DNA of 64,000 bases from Clostridiales bacterium (GTDB taxonomy: Bacteria > Bacillota > Clostridia > Oscillospirales > CAG-272). Location: NCBI GenBank assembly GCA_012840355.1, contig DULN01000010.1, positions 162,683-226,682 on the forward strand. Reading direction: 5' to 3'. The translations under genes and the position numbers were made by a program. Positions 54,034 to 62,645 of the stretch are shown here, in pieces. The stretch's first letter is position 1. Each line of letters opens with the position of its first letter. The notes under the pieces were generated by a model. It was given only the letters and a program-made list of their open reading frames with translations, searched no databases and was not told the origin of the DNA.

Positions 54034-54810
54034 ATAATTTTCTCCTTTTTTAGGCTTTCTTATGTTGCGTATATCTGCGATAAGCGACGCCGCCAATAGG
54101 GCGGGGAATATTATAGAGAGCGTTACCGCTGCGGAATATGCGCCAGCAAAGCCGTATGGCCTCGCCGCGCAAAATATGCAAGCCGGTAGTGGCAAGCACA
54201 TGCATAGTGCCGCAGTGCGAGCCGACGCCGCGGCAACAGATGCAATCGCAGCTACCGAGCAAGCCGGGATGGGTAGGAAAAGCAAAAGCAGCGTGGCGAA
54301 AAGCTTTCTCCCCGAAAGCGCTACCGCTGCCGCAATAAGCGGCAAAAGGCACGCCGGCACGGCGAAGACGATAGCAGCGATTCCTTTGCGCTTTTTTTTG
54401 CCGCGGCTTTTAATCAGCGCCCGCGCGGATGCGGATACGGCGAGGAATGCTGAAAAGATGACTGCTGGCGGCACGTAGTTTAGCGCATAGTAAGTGTCGG
54501 CAAACCGCAGAGCAAAATCGCCCGCCGCGACCGTCAGTCCGCATATTGCGAGCAGCGCCCCGCGCGCTATGCCGAACCGCTTGTCGCGGGCAAAGGTGAG
54601 CAAAACAGAGATGCCGGCGCCCGCGGAGGGCACGGCAAGCCAGCTAAGCGCGCCCGCTTTCTCAGCCGAAGGCGCCGGCATCTTCATATAAGGCGGAAAG
54701 ATTATTGCGCACCTCACCGCCGCGGCAACAAGCGTGCCTAAAAGCAAGATAAGCGACAGGTATGTGAGAAAGTCCCTATAAGCAAGCGCCGCTGACGATT
54801 TTTTCGGCAT
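53626..54810 (-). CDS. Uncharacterised membrane protein reading in frame into the VOC domain
   Basis: One uninterrupted frame of 394 codons. Residues 1-259 hold about eight hydrophobic helices with a basic loop (KSRGKKKRKG near 135) and no recognised family; residues 260-394 are the VOC protein. The junction NIRKPKKGENYMANK contains a perfect ribosome-binding site in its DNA. Either the products are made both fused and separate, or a stop has been lost: a TAA lies in another frame at the A-rich junction (54044-54055), one base shift away. Starts one base after the Gfo/Idh stop. Confidence 0.55.
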   Translation of the reverse strand: MPKKSSAALAYRDFLTYLSLILLLGTLVAAAVRCAIIFPPYMKMPAPSAEKAGALSWLAVPSAGAGISVLLTFARDKRFGIARGALLAICGLTVAAGDFALRFADTYYALNYVPPAVIFSAFLAVSASARALIKSRGKKKRKGIAAIVFAVPACLLPLIAAAVALSGRKLFATLLLLFLPIPACSVAAIASVAAASARTAALCMCLPLPACIFCAARPYGFAGAYSAAVTLSIIFPALLAASLIADIRNIRKPKKGENYMANKVIPGLGFHHIALKAHDFEESLKFYTEGLGMQQVAAWGEGDGRIVMLDIGDGTILELFAGGAEHAEVGRYMHLALKCDDVDAAFAAAVKAGAKPKMEPTTVPVASQPKPMTLRVAFVYGPSGEEVEFFKVVG

Positions 54811-54811
54811 A

Positions 54812-55975
54812 TCAGGTGCCGAACGAGTCGGTAAGGTCGGCGACCGCCTCTACGCCCTCTTTTTTCACAGTCGAGGTGGCGATCTTCTCGCGGAGGTGCT
54901 GATAGAATTCCTCGCCGTCGTTGTCTACTTCTACCCAGTCGTTTTTCCAAGTCGAAAGCATCATTGCGTTGGCGAGCGCTACCATGTTGATGCCTTCGCG
55001 GCCGTCCGCAAGCAGCGGCTCGCCGTGCAGGATGTGGTTGGTGAAGTTCTGCAGGATGCCCTTATGCTGCGGGCCGCCGCCGCCCGGCTGAGTAAGGTCG
55101 ATAATCTCGTAATCTATCCTGTCAAAGCCTTTGTCGGATTTAAAGGTGTTCTCGCGCTCGTCGACGGCGAGCTTCCAGTATGTAATTTTGCCGTTTTCGT
55201 AGACTATCTTGCCGCGGCTGCCGGTTATCTCAAGCCGGTTCGTGCCGGGGTACTCGCCCGTGGTTGTGATAAACACGCTGGTCGCGCCGTTTTCATATTC
55301 GGCGTATGCGGTGACGTCGTCCTCGACCTCGATGTTGTGGTATTTGCCGAACGCGCAGAAGGCGCGGATCTTCTTCGGCATGCCGAAAATCCACTGCCAA
55401 AGGTCAAGGTTGTGGGGAGCCTGGTTGAGCAGCACACCGCCGCCTTCGCCCGCCCAGGTGGCGCGCCATGCGCCGCTGTCGTAATAAGCCTGAGTGCGGT
55501 ACCAGTCGGTGATTATCCACACGCAGCGCTTGAGCTGTCCAAGCTCGCCCGACTGGACGATCTCGCGGATCTTCTGGTACTGCGGGCTGGTACGCTGGTT
55601 ATACATAATGCCGAACGCAAGGCCGCTCTCGTCTGCCGCGGCGATAAGCTCGCGCACTTTTTTGACATACACGCCGACGGGCTTCTCGGAAAGCACCGCG
55701 ATGCCTTTTTTAAAAGCGTCTATGCCTATTATGGGATGGTAATAGTGCGGTGTGGCGATGAGGATCGCGTCGCACAGGCCGCTGTCGAGCAGCTGGTGGT
55801 AATCCTCAAAGCAGGCTACGTCGCCAAAATTCGCTCGCACCCAATCGAGCCTCGAAGGTTTGATATCGCAAGCAGCGGTCAGGACAGCGTCTTTGACTTC
55901 GCCTTTGCCAAGCCAATTGACATGGCTTGTGCCCATGTTACCGATACCGATAACGCCGAATCTTACCTTATCCAT
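54812..55975 (-). CDS. Gfo/Idh/MocA-family oxidoreductase
   Basis: 387 residues. N-terminal NAD(P) Rossmann domain FGVIGIGNMGTSHV, the EKPVGVYVKKV motif with the catalytic-type Lys, GLAFGIMYNQRTSPQY, then the C-terminal alpha/beta domain with GGGVLLNQAPHNLDLWQW (His/Asp of the active site). Oxidises a sugar, inositol or related polyol; substrate unknown. Start 55975 behind GGGGG. First gene of the operon with the membrane/VOC and ABM genes, which suggests catabolism of a keto-sugar or cyclitol (inference). Confidence 0.92.
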   Translation of the reverse strand: MDKVRFGVIGIGNMGTSHVNWLGKGEVKDAVLTAACDIKPSRLDWVRANFGDVACFEDYHQLLDSGLCDAILIATPHYYHPIIGIDAFKKGIAVLSEKPVGVYVKKVRELIAAADESGLAFGIMYNQRTSPQYQKIREIVQSGELGQLKRCVWIITDWYRTQAYYDSGAWRATWAGEGGGVLLNQAPHNLDLWQWIFGMPKKIRAFCAFGKYHNIEVEDDVTAYAEYENGATSVFITTTGEYPGTNRLEITGSRGKIVYENGKITYWKLAVDERENTFKSDKGFDRIDYEIIDLTQPGGGGPQHKGILQNFTNHILHGEPLLADGREGINMVALANAMMLSTWKNDWVEVDNDGEEFYQHLREKIATSTVKKEGVEAVADLTDSFGT

Positions 55976-56102
55976 ACAAAGACAACCCCCAAAATTTTGT
56001 TTGCCTGGTGTATTGTACAATAATTTGGGCGGTTTTTCAAGGACTCTTGCGGCGGTTTTTTTAAATTTTACATAAAAATGTTCGCCCTGCGAAAAAGGCA
56101 TC

Positions 56103-56128
56103 AAAAAAGCGCCCGCTAATGCGGGCGC
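56103..56128 (-). terminator. Terminator after the Asn/Gln-rich gene
   Basis: Perfect eight-pair stem GCGCCCGC-ATTA-GCGGGCGC, six T on the minus strand. Confidence 0.85.
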
Positions 56129-56136
56129 GTAGATCT

Positions 56137-56562
56137 TTATTTGTTGCGTTTAGGCTTGTCTATGCCGCTGTCGGTTTTATTTTCAGCTGAGGTGTTGTTT
56201 TGGTTTTGGCCCTGCCCGCCGTCGACCGCGTTGTAATGGTTGTGCCAGTTTTGGCCTTTGTTTTCCTGCGGCTCGTTATGCTTCGTTTGGGGCCTGCTCG
56301 GGAGGTTTTGGTTTGCGTTTTTGTTTGTCAGGATGTTTTGATAGTTATCTTTCTCTGTTTGATCCCGGCTTCTTTCTTTGTCACGGGACTCTTCGCCGTC
56401 GGCATGGCGGCGGCAGTTTTGCACGGGATTGTTGTTTTCGTTGTTAAAAATATTCAGCGCCTCCGGCACCGAAGCGGTTTCGGCGCGCTTTTCTTGTGCT
56501 TGCTTGTTAGTCGCGCCGTGCGTGTCGCGGACGTCGGGCCGTTTCATGCCTTTTTTGGCCAC
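56137..56562 (-). CDS. Hydrophilic Asn/Gln-rich protein of unknown function
   Basis: 141 residues, almost no hydrophobic residues; rich in Asn, Gln, Lys, Glu and Asp, with MAKKGMKRPDVRDTHG at the start and PKRNK at the end. GTG 56562 is chosen since GAGGTG is six bases upstream. Such short, highly charged disordered proteins occur among spore proteins and stress proteins of Clostridia, but I cannot assign it. Own terminator; divergent from lipoprotein 3. Confidence 0.55.
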   Translation of the reverse strand: MAKKGMKRPDVRDTHGATNKQAQEKRAETASVPEALNIFNNENNNPVQNCRRHADGEESRDKERSRDQTEKDNYQNILTNKNANQNLPSRPQTKHNEPQENKGQNWHNHYNAVDGGQGQNQNNTSAENKTDSGIDKPKRNK

Positions 56563-56715
56563 TAAAATCACCTCGCTGATAGTTTGCCGCACAGCCGCGG
56601 CGCTTATGCCATATAATTTTTATATGTTATCCCTGATATTTCTTTTCCATTTAATTGTTAGTTAGTTTACGCAACAAATGGAATGTAAAAAAATTTTAAA
56701 AAATATAATACACTC

Positions 56716-56744
56716 TTGCAGAATTCTACATAATGACTTATAAT
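56716..56744 (+). promoter_or_regulatory. Promoter of lipoprotein 3
   Basis: TTGCAG (56716-56721), 17-base spacer, TATAAT (56739-56744). Confidence 0.75.
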
Positions 56745-56777
56745 AATCGTATCACAATAGCGGAGGAAGAAAACAAC

Positions 56778-58241
56778 ATGAGCAAATTCATTCGCTCTGT
56801 CGCTTGTGTGCTGCTTGCCGCGTTGGCTATTGGCACATTCGCGTCCTGTGCGGATTCTACCGGCGGTACCGGAAATACGCCAAATGTGTCCGAAACCACG
56901 CCCGAGAGCGAAAAGCAGTGGCTTGACAATCTTCCGGAAGGAGTCAACCTCGAAGGCCGCGAGATCAGGCTGATTACGAACGACCAAGAGTCGTTTGAGT
57001 CGGTTGAGGAAGCTATCGACGTCGTCGATACTGCCGTTTACAACCGCAATATCAAAATCGAGGAACGCCTCAACTATAAGCTTTCGCCTGTGTTTAACAC
57101 CAACTGGGGCGAAGCGGCAACCCTTCTTAGGAACAGCGTAGCCGCAAGCAGCGACGACTATGACCTTTACGGAGGTTATAGCTATTGGTCGATCGCGCTT
57201 GCAACCGACGGGTATATGCGCAACCTCGCGCCGATGGAATACCTAGACTTTGACCAGCCGTATTGGGGCAGAAAGTTCATCGACGCGATGTCGTACAGGA
57301 ACTATATCTACTGGGCAACCGGCGATATAGTCCTTAACTACACCGACGGCATTTACGCTACTTTTGTCAACCACGACAGGTTCAAGACCCACTTCCCAAG
57401 CGACGACCTCTACCAGATCGTGCTTGACGGCAAGTGGACGCTCGAGAAGCTCACCGAATACGTTAAGATGTCCTATAACGACATTAACGGCGACGGTAAA
57501 GTCGACGCCGAGGACTTCTTGGGCTTCGTATACTCGCTTGAAGACCCCATCGACGGCATGGCGATGGCGGCTGGTGTGAAATTCACCGAATTTGACGCCG
57601 ACGGCGTTCCGTACCTTGTCATCACCTCCTCGAGCGGCCTTGACCGCGCGACGAGGTTCACCGAGCTATTGACGAATCTATGCCAGGCGCAAGGCTCCTT
57701 CCAGGCGACTTCGGACGACTGTAAGACCTTGTTTATGACTTTTGCAAACCTCCATGCTATGTTTGCGATTGGCCGCGTCAAGCACGCAATCAACTACCTG
57801 CGCGACATGCAGGAGGACTTCGCGCTTATCCCCGCTCCTAAGCTCGACGAAAGCCAGCCGACATATCTCACCACGCTGCACGACGGCACCACGATTTTGG
57901 GCATTCCCAAGACCGTGACCGACGATGTTGCCGACGACGTCTGCATGGTGATGGAGGCGCTCGCCGCTGAGAGCTACAGGAGCCTGACGCCCATTTACCT
58001 CGACGTTGCGCTTAAGAACAAGTATACCCGCGACGAAAAGTCAGCCGAGATGATCGACCTCATCCGCCAGAACATCGTTTCCGACTTCGGCTTCCAGTAT
58101 ACCGCCACGGGCTTTAACAACTTCTTCCGTCAGCGCACGAAAGACGGTGCCGGTGTCGCCACTATTATAGCCAGGATGCAGAAATCTTGGACCAAGTCAC
58201 TAGAAAAGATTCTCCAGCAGCTTGAAGATAACGCGATGTAA
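56778..58241 (+). CDS. Extracellular solute-binding lipoprotein, orphan 3
   Basis: 487 residues from ATG 56778 (GGAGG upstream). Lipobox FASC (Cys24), linker, then the same architecture as the proteins at 2.4 and 21.8 kb: DTAVYNRNIKIEERL, DGKWTLEKLTEYV, EF-hand-like DINGDGKVDAED (235-246) followed by FLGF, FALIPAPKLDE and EMIDLIRQNIV. Again no permease or ATPase gene beside it. Closer to lipoprotein 1 in several motifs (DGKWTL, SAEMxDxIRQ). Confidence 0.88.
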   Translation: MSKFIRSVACVLLAALAIGTFASCADSTGGTGNTPNVSETTPESEKQWLDNLPEGVNLEGREIRLITNDQESFESVEEAIDVVDTAVYNRNIKIEERLNYKLSPVFNTNWGEAATLLRNSVAASSDDYDLYGGYSYWSIALATDGYMRNLAPMEYLDFDQPYWGRKFIDAMSYRNYIYWATGDIVLNYTDGIYATFVNHDRFKTHFPSDDLYQIVLDGKWTLEKLTEYVKMSYNDINGDGKVDAEDFLGFVYSLEDPIDGMAMAAGVKFTEFDADGVPYLVITSSSGLDRATRFTELLTNLCQAQGSFQATSDDCKTLFMTFANLHAMFAIGRVKHAINYLRDMQEDFALIPAPKLDESQPTYLTTLHDGTTILGIPKTVTDDVADDVCMVMEALAAESYRSLTPIYLDVALKNKYTRDEKSAEMIDLIRQNIVSDFGFQYTATGFNNFFRQRTKDGAGVATIIARMQKSWTKSLEKILQQLEDNAM

Positions 58242-58247
58242 AATATA

Positions 58248-58280
58248 AAAACCGCCCGGCATTTGCCGGGCGGTTTTTTT
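58248..58280 (+). terminator. Terminator after lipoprotein 3
   Basis: Stem AAAACCGCCCGGC / GCCGGGCGGTTTT with a short loop and seven T. Confidence 0.92.
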
Positions 58281-58362
58281 GTGCCTTGCGGCTTGTCCGG
58301 CGCATCAAAAGGCGCGCCGCCGCCCGCAAACCTATGCGGACGGCAATGGAGGCGAATACCCT

Positions 58363-59538
58363 TTATTTTCGCCTATTTTTCTGCGCCCGCTCGAACTCCT
58401 CGCGGGTTACAATAGGCTCGTTTACGCCGTAGACGACAATCCACTCGCTCCGCTTGCGCTCGCGCAGCCGTTTGCTTTTATAGCTGACCTTTTCGCGTTT
58501 GCCCTGTACTACCGCGCCGAGATAGCACTCGTTGCGCAATATGCGGCTCACAGTTGAGCGGCTCCAGCCGGCGGAGCAGGTTTGCGCCGGCGGGCTGGCT
58601 GTCGCGATTTGAGATTCGCTCTCAGCCGGCTCCGGGTTGCCTGCGGGAATATATTGCCCGCCGGGCGGGTTTTGACCGCCGCTTTCGCCCTTTTGCCCGG
58701 TTTGGCAGTTGCCTTGATGGGTGGTGGAATCATTCGCGCCTAGTTTATCGTTTTGTTCGGTGCCCTCACGCACCGCTTGCGTGCTTAAATCCGCCGTGCC
58801 GGGCACGGCTGCGCCCGCAGGGGTTTTGCCGGACTCCCGGGAGCTGGCGGTGCGGCCCGGGTGGCTGTTGTGATATTTTTCGCCGCAAAGCTGCTTGTAT
58901 GTAGTCGGATTGGGGATAGCGCGCGCGGTGAGTAGCCGCGCAATCTCCGCGCAGGAATGCCCTTCGCCTGCGAGCCTGAATATTTCGCGCACGACGGCGG
59001 CGGCTTCCGGATCGGGCTCAAGCCGCCCTTTTTTAGTTTGGCTTTTTTTGTAGCCGTACGGCGCGAAGCTGCCGATAAAGTCGCCGCGCCGCCGTTTGGC
59101 ATCGAACACCGCGCGCACATTATCCGACAAATCCGCTATGTACCACTCGTTGATAAGGCCCCCCAGCTGGCGGGCTTTGAGGTTGTCGCGCTTTCCGGTG
59201 TCCACGCCGTCGACGACGGATATGAACCTCACGCCCCACTCGCTGAACCGGCGGTGCAGGTAGTGTTCCGAAACCTCAAGGTCGCGCGTAAAGCGGGACT
59301 GGGTCTTGCATAGCAGTATATCAAACTTGCCCGCCTCGGCGTCGCGCAGCATTGCGCGGAACCCTGGCCTGTCAAGGTCGGCACCGCTCTTGTCGTCGTC
59401 GATGTATTCGGCGCAGACTGTCCAGCCATGGTCTTCGGCGTATTGATGTAGGAGCAAGCGCTGGTTTTGTATACTTTCCGACTCGTCGGCTTTATTTTCG
59501 TCCTCGCGGCTAAGCCGGCAGTATATCGCACAGCGCAT
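58363..59538 (-). CDS. Serine site-specific recombinase with a long internal insertion
   Basis: 391 residues. Resolvase catalytic domain with nucleophile S10 (YCRLSREDE), KTQSRFTRDLE and GGLINEWYIADLSDNVR; recombinase DNA-binding domain from about 150 (GSFAPYGYKK, HSCAEIARLLTARAIPNPTTYKQL). Residues about 223-324 are a low-complexity Gly/Ser/Thr/Pro/Gln insert in a place where relatives have only a few residues; then WSRSTVSRILRNECYLGAVVQGK resumes. It stops at EEFERAQKNRRK, without the zinc ribbon and coiled coil of typical large serine recombinases. No attachment site or other phage gene seen. Confidence 0.82.
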   Translation of the reverse strand: MRCAIYCRLSREDENKADESESIQNQRLLLHQYAEDHGWTVCAEYIDDDKSGADLDRPGFRAMLRDAEAGKFDILLCKTQSRFTRDLEVSEHYLHRRFSEWGVRFISVVDGVDTGKRDNLKARQLGGLINEWYIADLSDNVRAVFDAKRRRGDFIGSFAPYGYKKSQTKKGRLEPDPEAAAVVREIFRLAGEGHSCAEIARLLTARAIPNPTTYKQLCGEKYHNSHPGRTASSRESGKTPAGAAVPGTADLSTQAVREGTEQNDKLGANDSTTHQGNCQTGQKGESGGQNPPGGQYIPAGNPEPAESESQIATASPPAQTCSAGWSRSTVSRILRNECYLGAVVQGKREKVSYKSKRLRERKRSEWIVVYGVNEPIVTREEFERAQKNRRK

Positions 59539-59746
59539 TCCCGGATATTCACCCCCACACTAAAAATATATGTTGCGCCGGCGCAAAACATGACGGTTTT
59601 GCGGCAAGGCTGCTTGCCCCTGCCTTTGCTATTGACACGCGGCATGCGCGGGAATATAATTATACGGGAACCGCGCGGGCGCGCGGTAAAAATTATGGGA
59701 AAGGGGCCTGCGGCAAGGGCGCCGCGGGATAGCGGCAACATAGGCT

Positions 59747-60529
59747 TTGATTGCGATATTTGACAGTGGGCTGGGCGGGCTGACCGCGGTAAGGGAGCTT
59801 CGGTCGCTCGTGCCCGGCGCAAGCTACATATATTTCGGCGATACCGGCAGGGTGCCGTACGGCACGCGCTCTCGCTCGACGATAATAAAATACGCGCTTC
59901 AAGATATGCGCTTTTTGCTTGCGGCAGAAAGGGATATTTCGGCTGTGCTCGTGGCATGCGGCACGGTCAGCTCGACGGCTATGGACGTGCTGCGCGAGAG
60001 TTTCAGGCTACCTATTTTTGGCGTGGTCGAAACCGCAGCGGCAGCAGCGGCAGCCGCTACAAAAAACAACCATGTCGCGGTGATAGCGACCGCCGCAACG
60101 ATAAGGAGCGGCGCATACGAGCGCGAGCTGAAGCGCATAAAGCCCGGAATAAAAGTTACGGCGAAGGCGTGCCCGCTTTTCGTGCCGCTCGTCGAGAACG
60201 GCTTTACGGGCGGCGACCCGATAACGAAGATGGTATGCGAGCGTTACCTCAGCCCTGTGCGGGAGTCGGGCGCCGATACATGCATCCTCGGCTGCACGCA
60301 CTACCCGCTGATACGCGACGAGATAGCCGAGGCGCTCCCCGGCGTCACGCTGATAGACGCGGGCGCTGAGGCAGTGAAGGCGATTGTGCCGTACTGCCAG
60401 GGTAAAGACGACGTCTCGCCGCGATATTTCGTCAGCGACGACCCCGAAGCCTTCGAGCAGTTTGCAAAAAGGCTACTCGGCGGCGATTGGGTGGGGCGCG
60501 CGGAGCTTGTGGATATTGAAAAGTATTAA
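59747..60529 (+). CDS. murI: Glutamate racemase
   Basis: 260 residues; supplies D-glutamate for peptidoglycan. FDSGLGGLTAVREL with D6/S7, YFGDTGRVPYGTRS, catalytic C71 in VACGTVSSTA (usual ACNTA, so Asn is replaced by Gly) and C183/H185 in LGCTHYPL. An alanine run (97-104) lies in GVVETAAAAAAAAT. The start is TTG 59747, since a stop codon lies two codons upstream; the ribosome-binding site is weak. Confidence 0.93.
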   Translation: MIAIFDSGLGGLTAVRELRSLVPGASYIYFGDTGRVPYGTRSRSTIIKYALQDMRFLLAAERDISAVLVACGTVSSTAMDVLRESFRLPIFGVVETAAAAAAAATKNNHVAVIATAATIRSGAYERELKRIKPGIKVTAKACPLFVPLVENGFTGGDPITKMVCERYLSPVRESGADTCILGCTHYPLIRDEIAEALPGVTLIDAGAEAVKAIVPYCQGKDDVSPRYFVSDDPEAFEQFAKRLLGGDWVGRAELVDIEKY

Positions 60530-60533
60530 AAAA

Positions 60534-60562
60534 ACTCCGGCAGCGGTTTTGCGCCGGAATTT
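60534..60562 (+). terminator. Terminator after murI
   Basis: TCCGGC / GCCGGA stem followed by ATTTTT. Confidence 0.7.
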
Positions 60563-60618
60563 TTATGCGTAGTATAATGCGCCGTAGTGGGTTTTTGCCC
60601 ACTCGCGGCGCAGCTTTA

Positions 60619-60972
60619 TTATTTCGGCTTGCCCTTGAAGGCAAGCGCGGCGAGGAACGCAAATGTCAGCGCGGCGGCTATGCCGCCCGAGGTAGCCGTA
60701 AGCCCGCCGGTCAGCGCGCCGAAGATGCCGCGTTCGTCGACGGCTTTTTTAACGCCTTCGGCGAGTGCATAACCAAACCCAGTCAGCGGAGTCGTCGCGC
60801 CGCATCCAGCGAAATCGACAAGCGGCTTATAAAGCCCTATTGCGGTCAGAAAGACGCCGGCGACGACGTATATTGTCAAGATGCGCGCAGCGGTCAGCTT
60901 AGTGTAGCACAAAAGCAGCTCCGCCACGACGCATATCAGGCCGCCGACAATAAAAGCCCACAGGTAATCCAA
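60619..60972 (-). CDS. spoVAE: Stage V sporulation protein AE
   Basis: 117 residues, membrane subunit of the SpoVA channel that loads dipicolinic acid into the forespore and releases it at germination. Four helices, FIVGGLICVVAELLL, YVVAGVFLTAIGLYKPLVDFAGCGATTPLTGFGYAL and GGLTATSGGIAAALTFAFLAAL. TTG start at 60972 with GGGGGG upstream. Fourteen bases after spoVAD. Confidence 0.93.
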   Translation of the reverse strand: MDYLWAFIVGGLICVVAELLLCYTKLTAARILTIYVVAGVFLTAIGLYKPLVDFAGCGATTPLTGFGYALAEGVKKAVDERGIFGALTGGLTATSGGIAAALTFAFLAALAFKGKPK

Positions 60973-60986
60973 AGACCGTCCCCCCT

Positions 60987-62060
60987 TTACTCGTATATAA
61001 GACGGACGAGATGGGCAATCGCCGGGATTGGCAGGCCCTGCTGGACCGACATTTGGCTCATGAGCGCGCCGGTGCCGATAAAAAGGACGTTCCGCAGCTC
61101 GCCGCGCTCGATTTTGGGCAGAATATAAGCTCCCATAACGAGCGCGCTGCATGCGCAGCCCGACCCGCCGGCGTGCATGTCCTGCCGCTCGCGGTCATAG
61201 ATTAAAAGCCCGCAATCGGCGAAGTTGTTGCCAAGGTGGATGCCTTTCTGCGCGAGCAGCTCGCCGGTAAGCCTGTGTCCTTCATAGCCAAGATCGCCGG
61301 TGATGATTAGGTCATAGTCGCTGGGCTTCGTGCCCGAAACCGTAAAATAGCGTAGCAATGTGTCGCCCGCCGCCGGGGCCATCGCGGCGCCCATGTTGTT
61401 GGCGTCGTTCATGCCGCACTCGATTGACCTGCCCGGCATGGCTTCGGCTATGCGGACATGCGTAAACAACGGCGAAGGCTGGCTTTGCGACGCGTTTTTG
61501 GCTTCTATCAGCTTTTCTTCAATATCGAGCAGGCTCCTGCGTCCTACGATAAACGCGCCGGCGCCGGTGACCGTCCACTGCGACGTCGGGGTGCGCTGCC
61601 CGCCGTATTCGACGGGGAAGCGGAACTGCCGCTCGGCGGAGCAGTTGTGCGACGAGGTGACCGCCGCGGCGGCGTTGACGTATCCCGCGTTAACGGTGAA
61701 AGCCGTCATAATAATGCCTTCCGCCAGCGTCGAGCACGCGCCGAAAAGGCCCAAAAACGGCACGTCGAAGTCTAGCAGGCCATAGCCCGACGAAGTGCAC
61801 TGGTTAATGAGGTCACCCGCGAACAGCAGCCCAAGCTTGCCGTCGTCCCATGCGAGCTTCGCTAGCGCATGGTTGAGCGCAAGCCGCTGCATCTCGCTTT
61901 CCGACTGCTCCCAGGTAGGCATGCCGAAAGTGTCGTCGTCGCAATGGCAGTCGTAAATGCCGGGGAGAGCGCCCTCCCATTCTTTTTTGCCGGCAACCGT
62001 GCCAACAGAGTATATGGCAGGCTTGTTTTCAAATTTAAAAATCATGTCGTTTTTGCTCAT
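60987..62060 (-). CDS. spoVAD: Stage V sporulation protein AD
   Basis: 357 residues, thiolase-fold protein that binds dipicolinic acid. IYSVGTVAGKKEWEGALP, DDTFGMPTWEQSESEMQRLA, GDLINQCTSSGYGL, GLFGACSTLAEG (the thiolase-type Cys region), SSHNCSAERQFRFPVEYGGQ and GGSGCACSA are characteristic. Start 62060 shares ATGA with the spoVAC stop; GGTGGGG upstream. Confidence 0.96.
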   Translation of the reverse strand: MSKNDMIFKFENKPAIYSVGTVAGKKEWEGALPGIYDCHCDDDTFGMPTWEQSESEMQRLALNHALAKLAWDDGKLGLLFAGDLINQCTSSGYGLLDFDVPFLGLFGACSTLAEGIIMTAFTVNAGYVNAAAAVTSSHNCSAERQFRFPVEYGGQRTPTSQWTVTGAGAFIVGRRSLLDIEEKLIEAKNASQSQPSPLFTHVRIAEAMPGRSIECGMNDANNMGAAMAPAAGDTLLRYFTVSGTKPSDYDLIITGDLGYEGHRLTGELLAQKGIHLGNNFADCGLLIYDRERQDMHAGGSGCACSALVMGAYILPKIERGELRNVLFIGTGALMSQMSVQQGLPIPAIAHLVRLIYE

Positions 62061-62515
62061 GCCCCACCAGCTCCCGCAAGTTTGAGAAGATAGAGCACAA
62101 CGCCGTATATAACCGAAGCCAGCGTGCCGTATAGGATGACCGGGCCGGCTATAGTGAATATCTTCGAGCCGAGCCCGAGCACCCAACCCTCGTTTTTGCT
62201 GTCGATGGCCGCCGACGAGATGGCGTTCGCAAATCCGGTAATCGGCACTAGCGTGCCGCCGCCCGCGTGTTTGGCGAGCTTGTCAAACCAGCCGAGGCCG
62301 GTGGTCAGCGCCGTGAGGAATATCAGCACCACGGGTACAAGCAGCCTTGTGTTTTCCTCGCCTAAACGCGTTATAAACATATTGTAAAGCCACTGGGCGA
62401 AGGTGCAAATCGCGCCCCCGACCAGGAAAGCCTTTATGCAGCAAACGAGAACGTTTGATTTTTGCGCAGTCTTTTCGGCGTATTTTTTATAGTCTTTTTT
62501 GTATATGGGTATCAC
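62057..62515 (-). CDS. spoVAC: Stage V sporulation protein AC
   Basis: 152 residues, close to the 150 of B. subtilis SpoVAC. KAFLVGGAICTFAQWLYNMF, LTTGLGWFDKLAKHAGGGTLVPITGFANAISSAAID and EGWVLGLGSKIFTIAGPVI. GTG 62515 is the best start (VIPIYKKDYKKYAEK precedes the conserved part), though its ribosome-binding site is weak and an ATA codon sits ideally behind AGGTGAT. First gene of spoVAC-D-E; expected to be SigG-controlled, but I could not place a convincing SigG promoter in 62516-62577. Confidence 0.93.
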   Translation of the reverse strand: MIPIYKKDYKKYAEKTAQKSNVLVCCIKAFLVGGAICTFAQWLYNMFITRLGEENTRLLVPVVLIFLTALTTGLGWFDKLAKHAGGGTLVPITGFANAISSAAIDSKNEGWVLGLGSKIFTIAGPVILYGTLASVIYGVVLYLLKLAGAGGA

Positions 62516-62577
62516 CTGCCGAAATGAAATTCCGCTGTTATTATTAGCCTTGCCGCTATTATTTATGTAAAACAAAA

Positions 62578-62640
62578 GCCGCACGGCACAAAGGCTCATG
62601 CGGCAAAAATAAAAAAGCCGGGCTATTACAGCCCGGCTCC
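62578..62640 (-). terminator. Tandem terminators after asd
   Basis: Minus strand: AGCCGGGCT / AGCCCGGCT (62616-62638) with six T, then GCCGCA / TGCGGC (about 62578-62603) with TTTTGTTTT. They isolate asd from the spoVA operon. Confidence 0.85.
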
Positions 62641-62645
62641 CGTTT

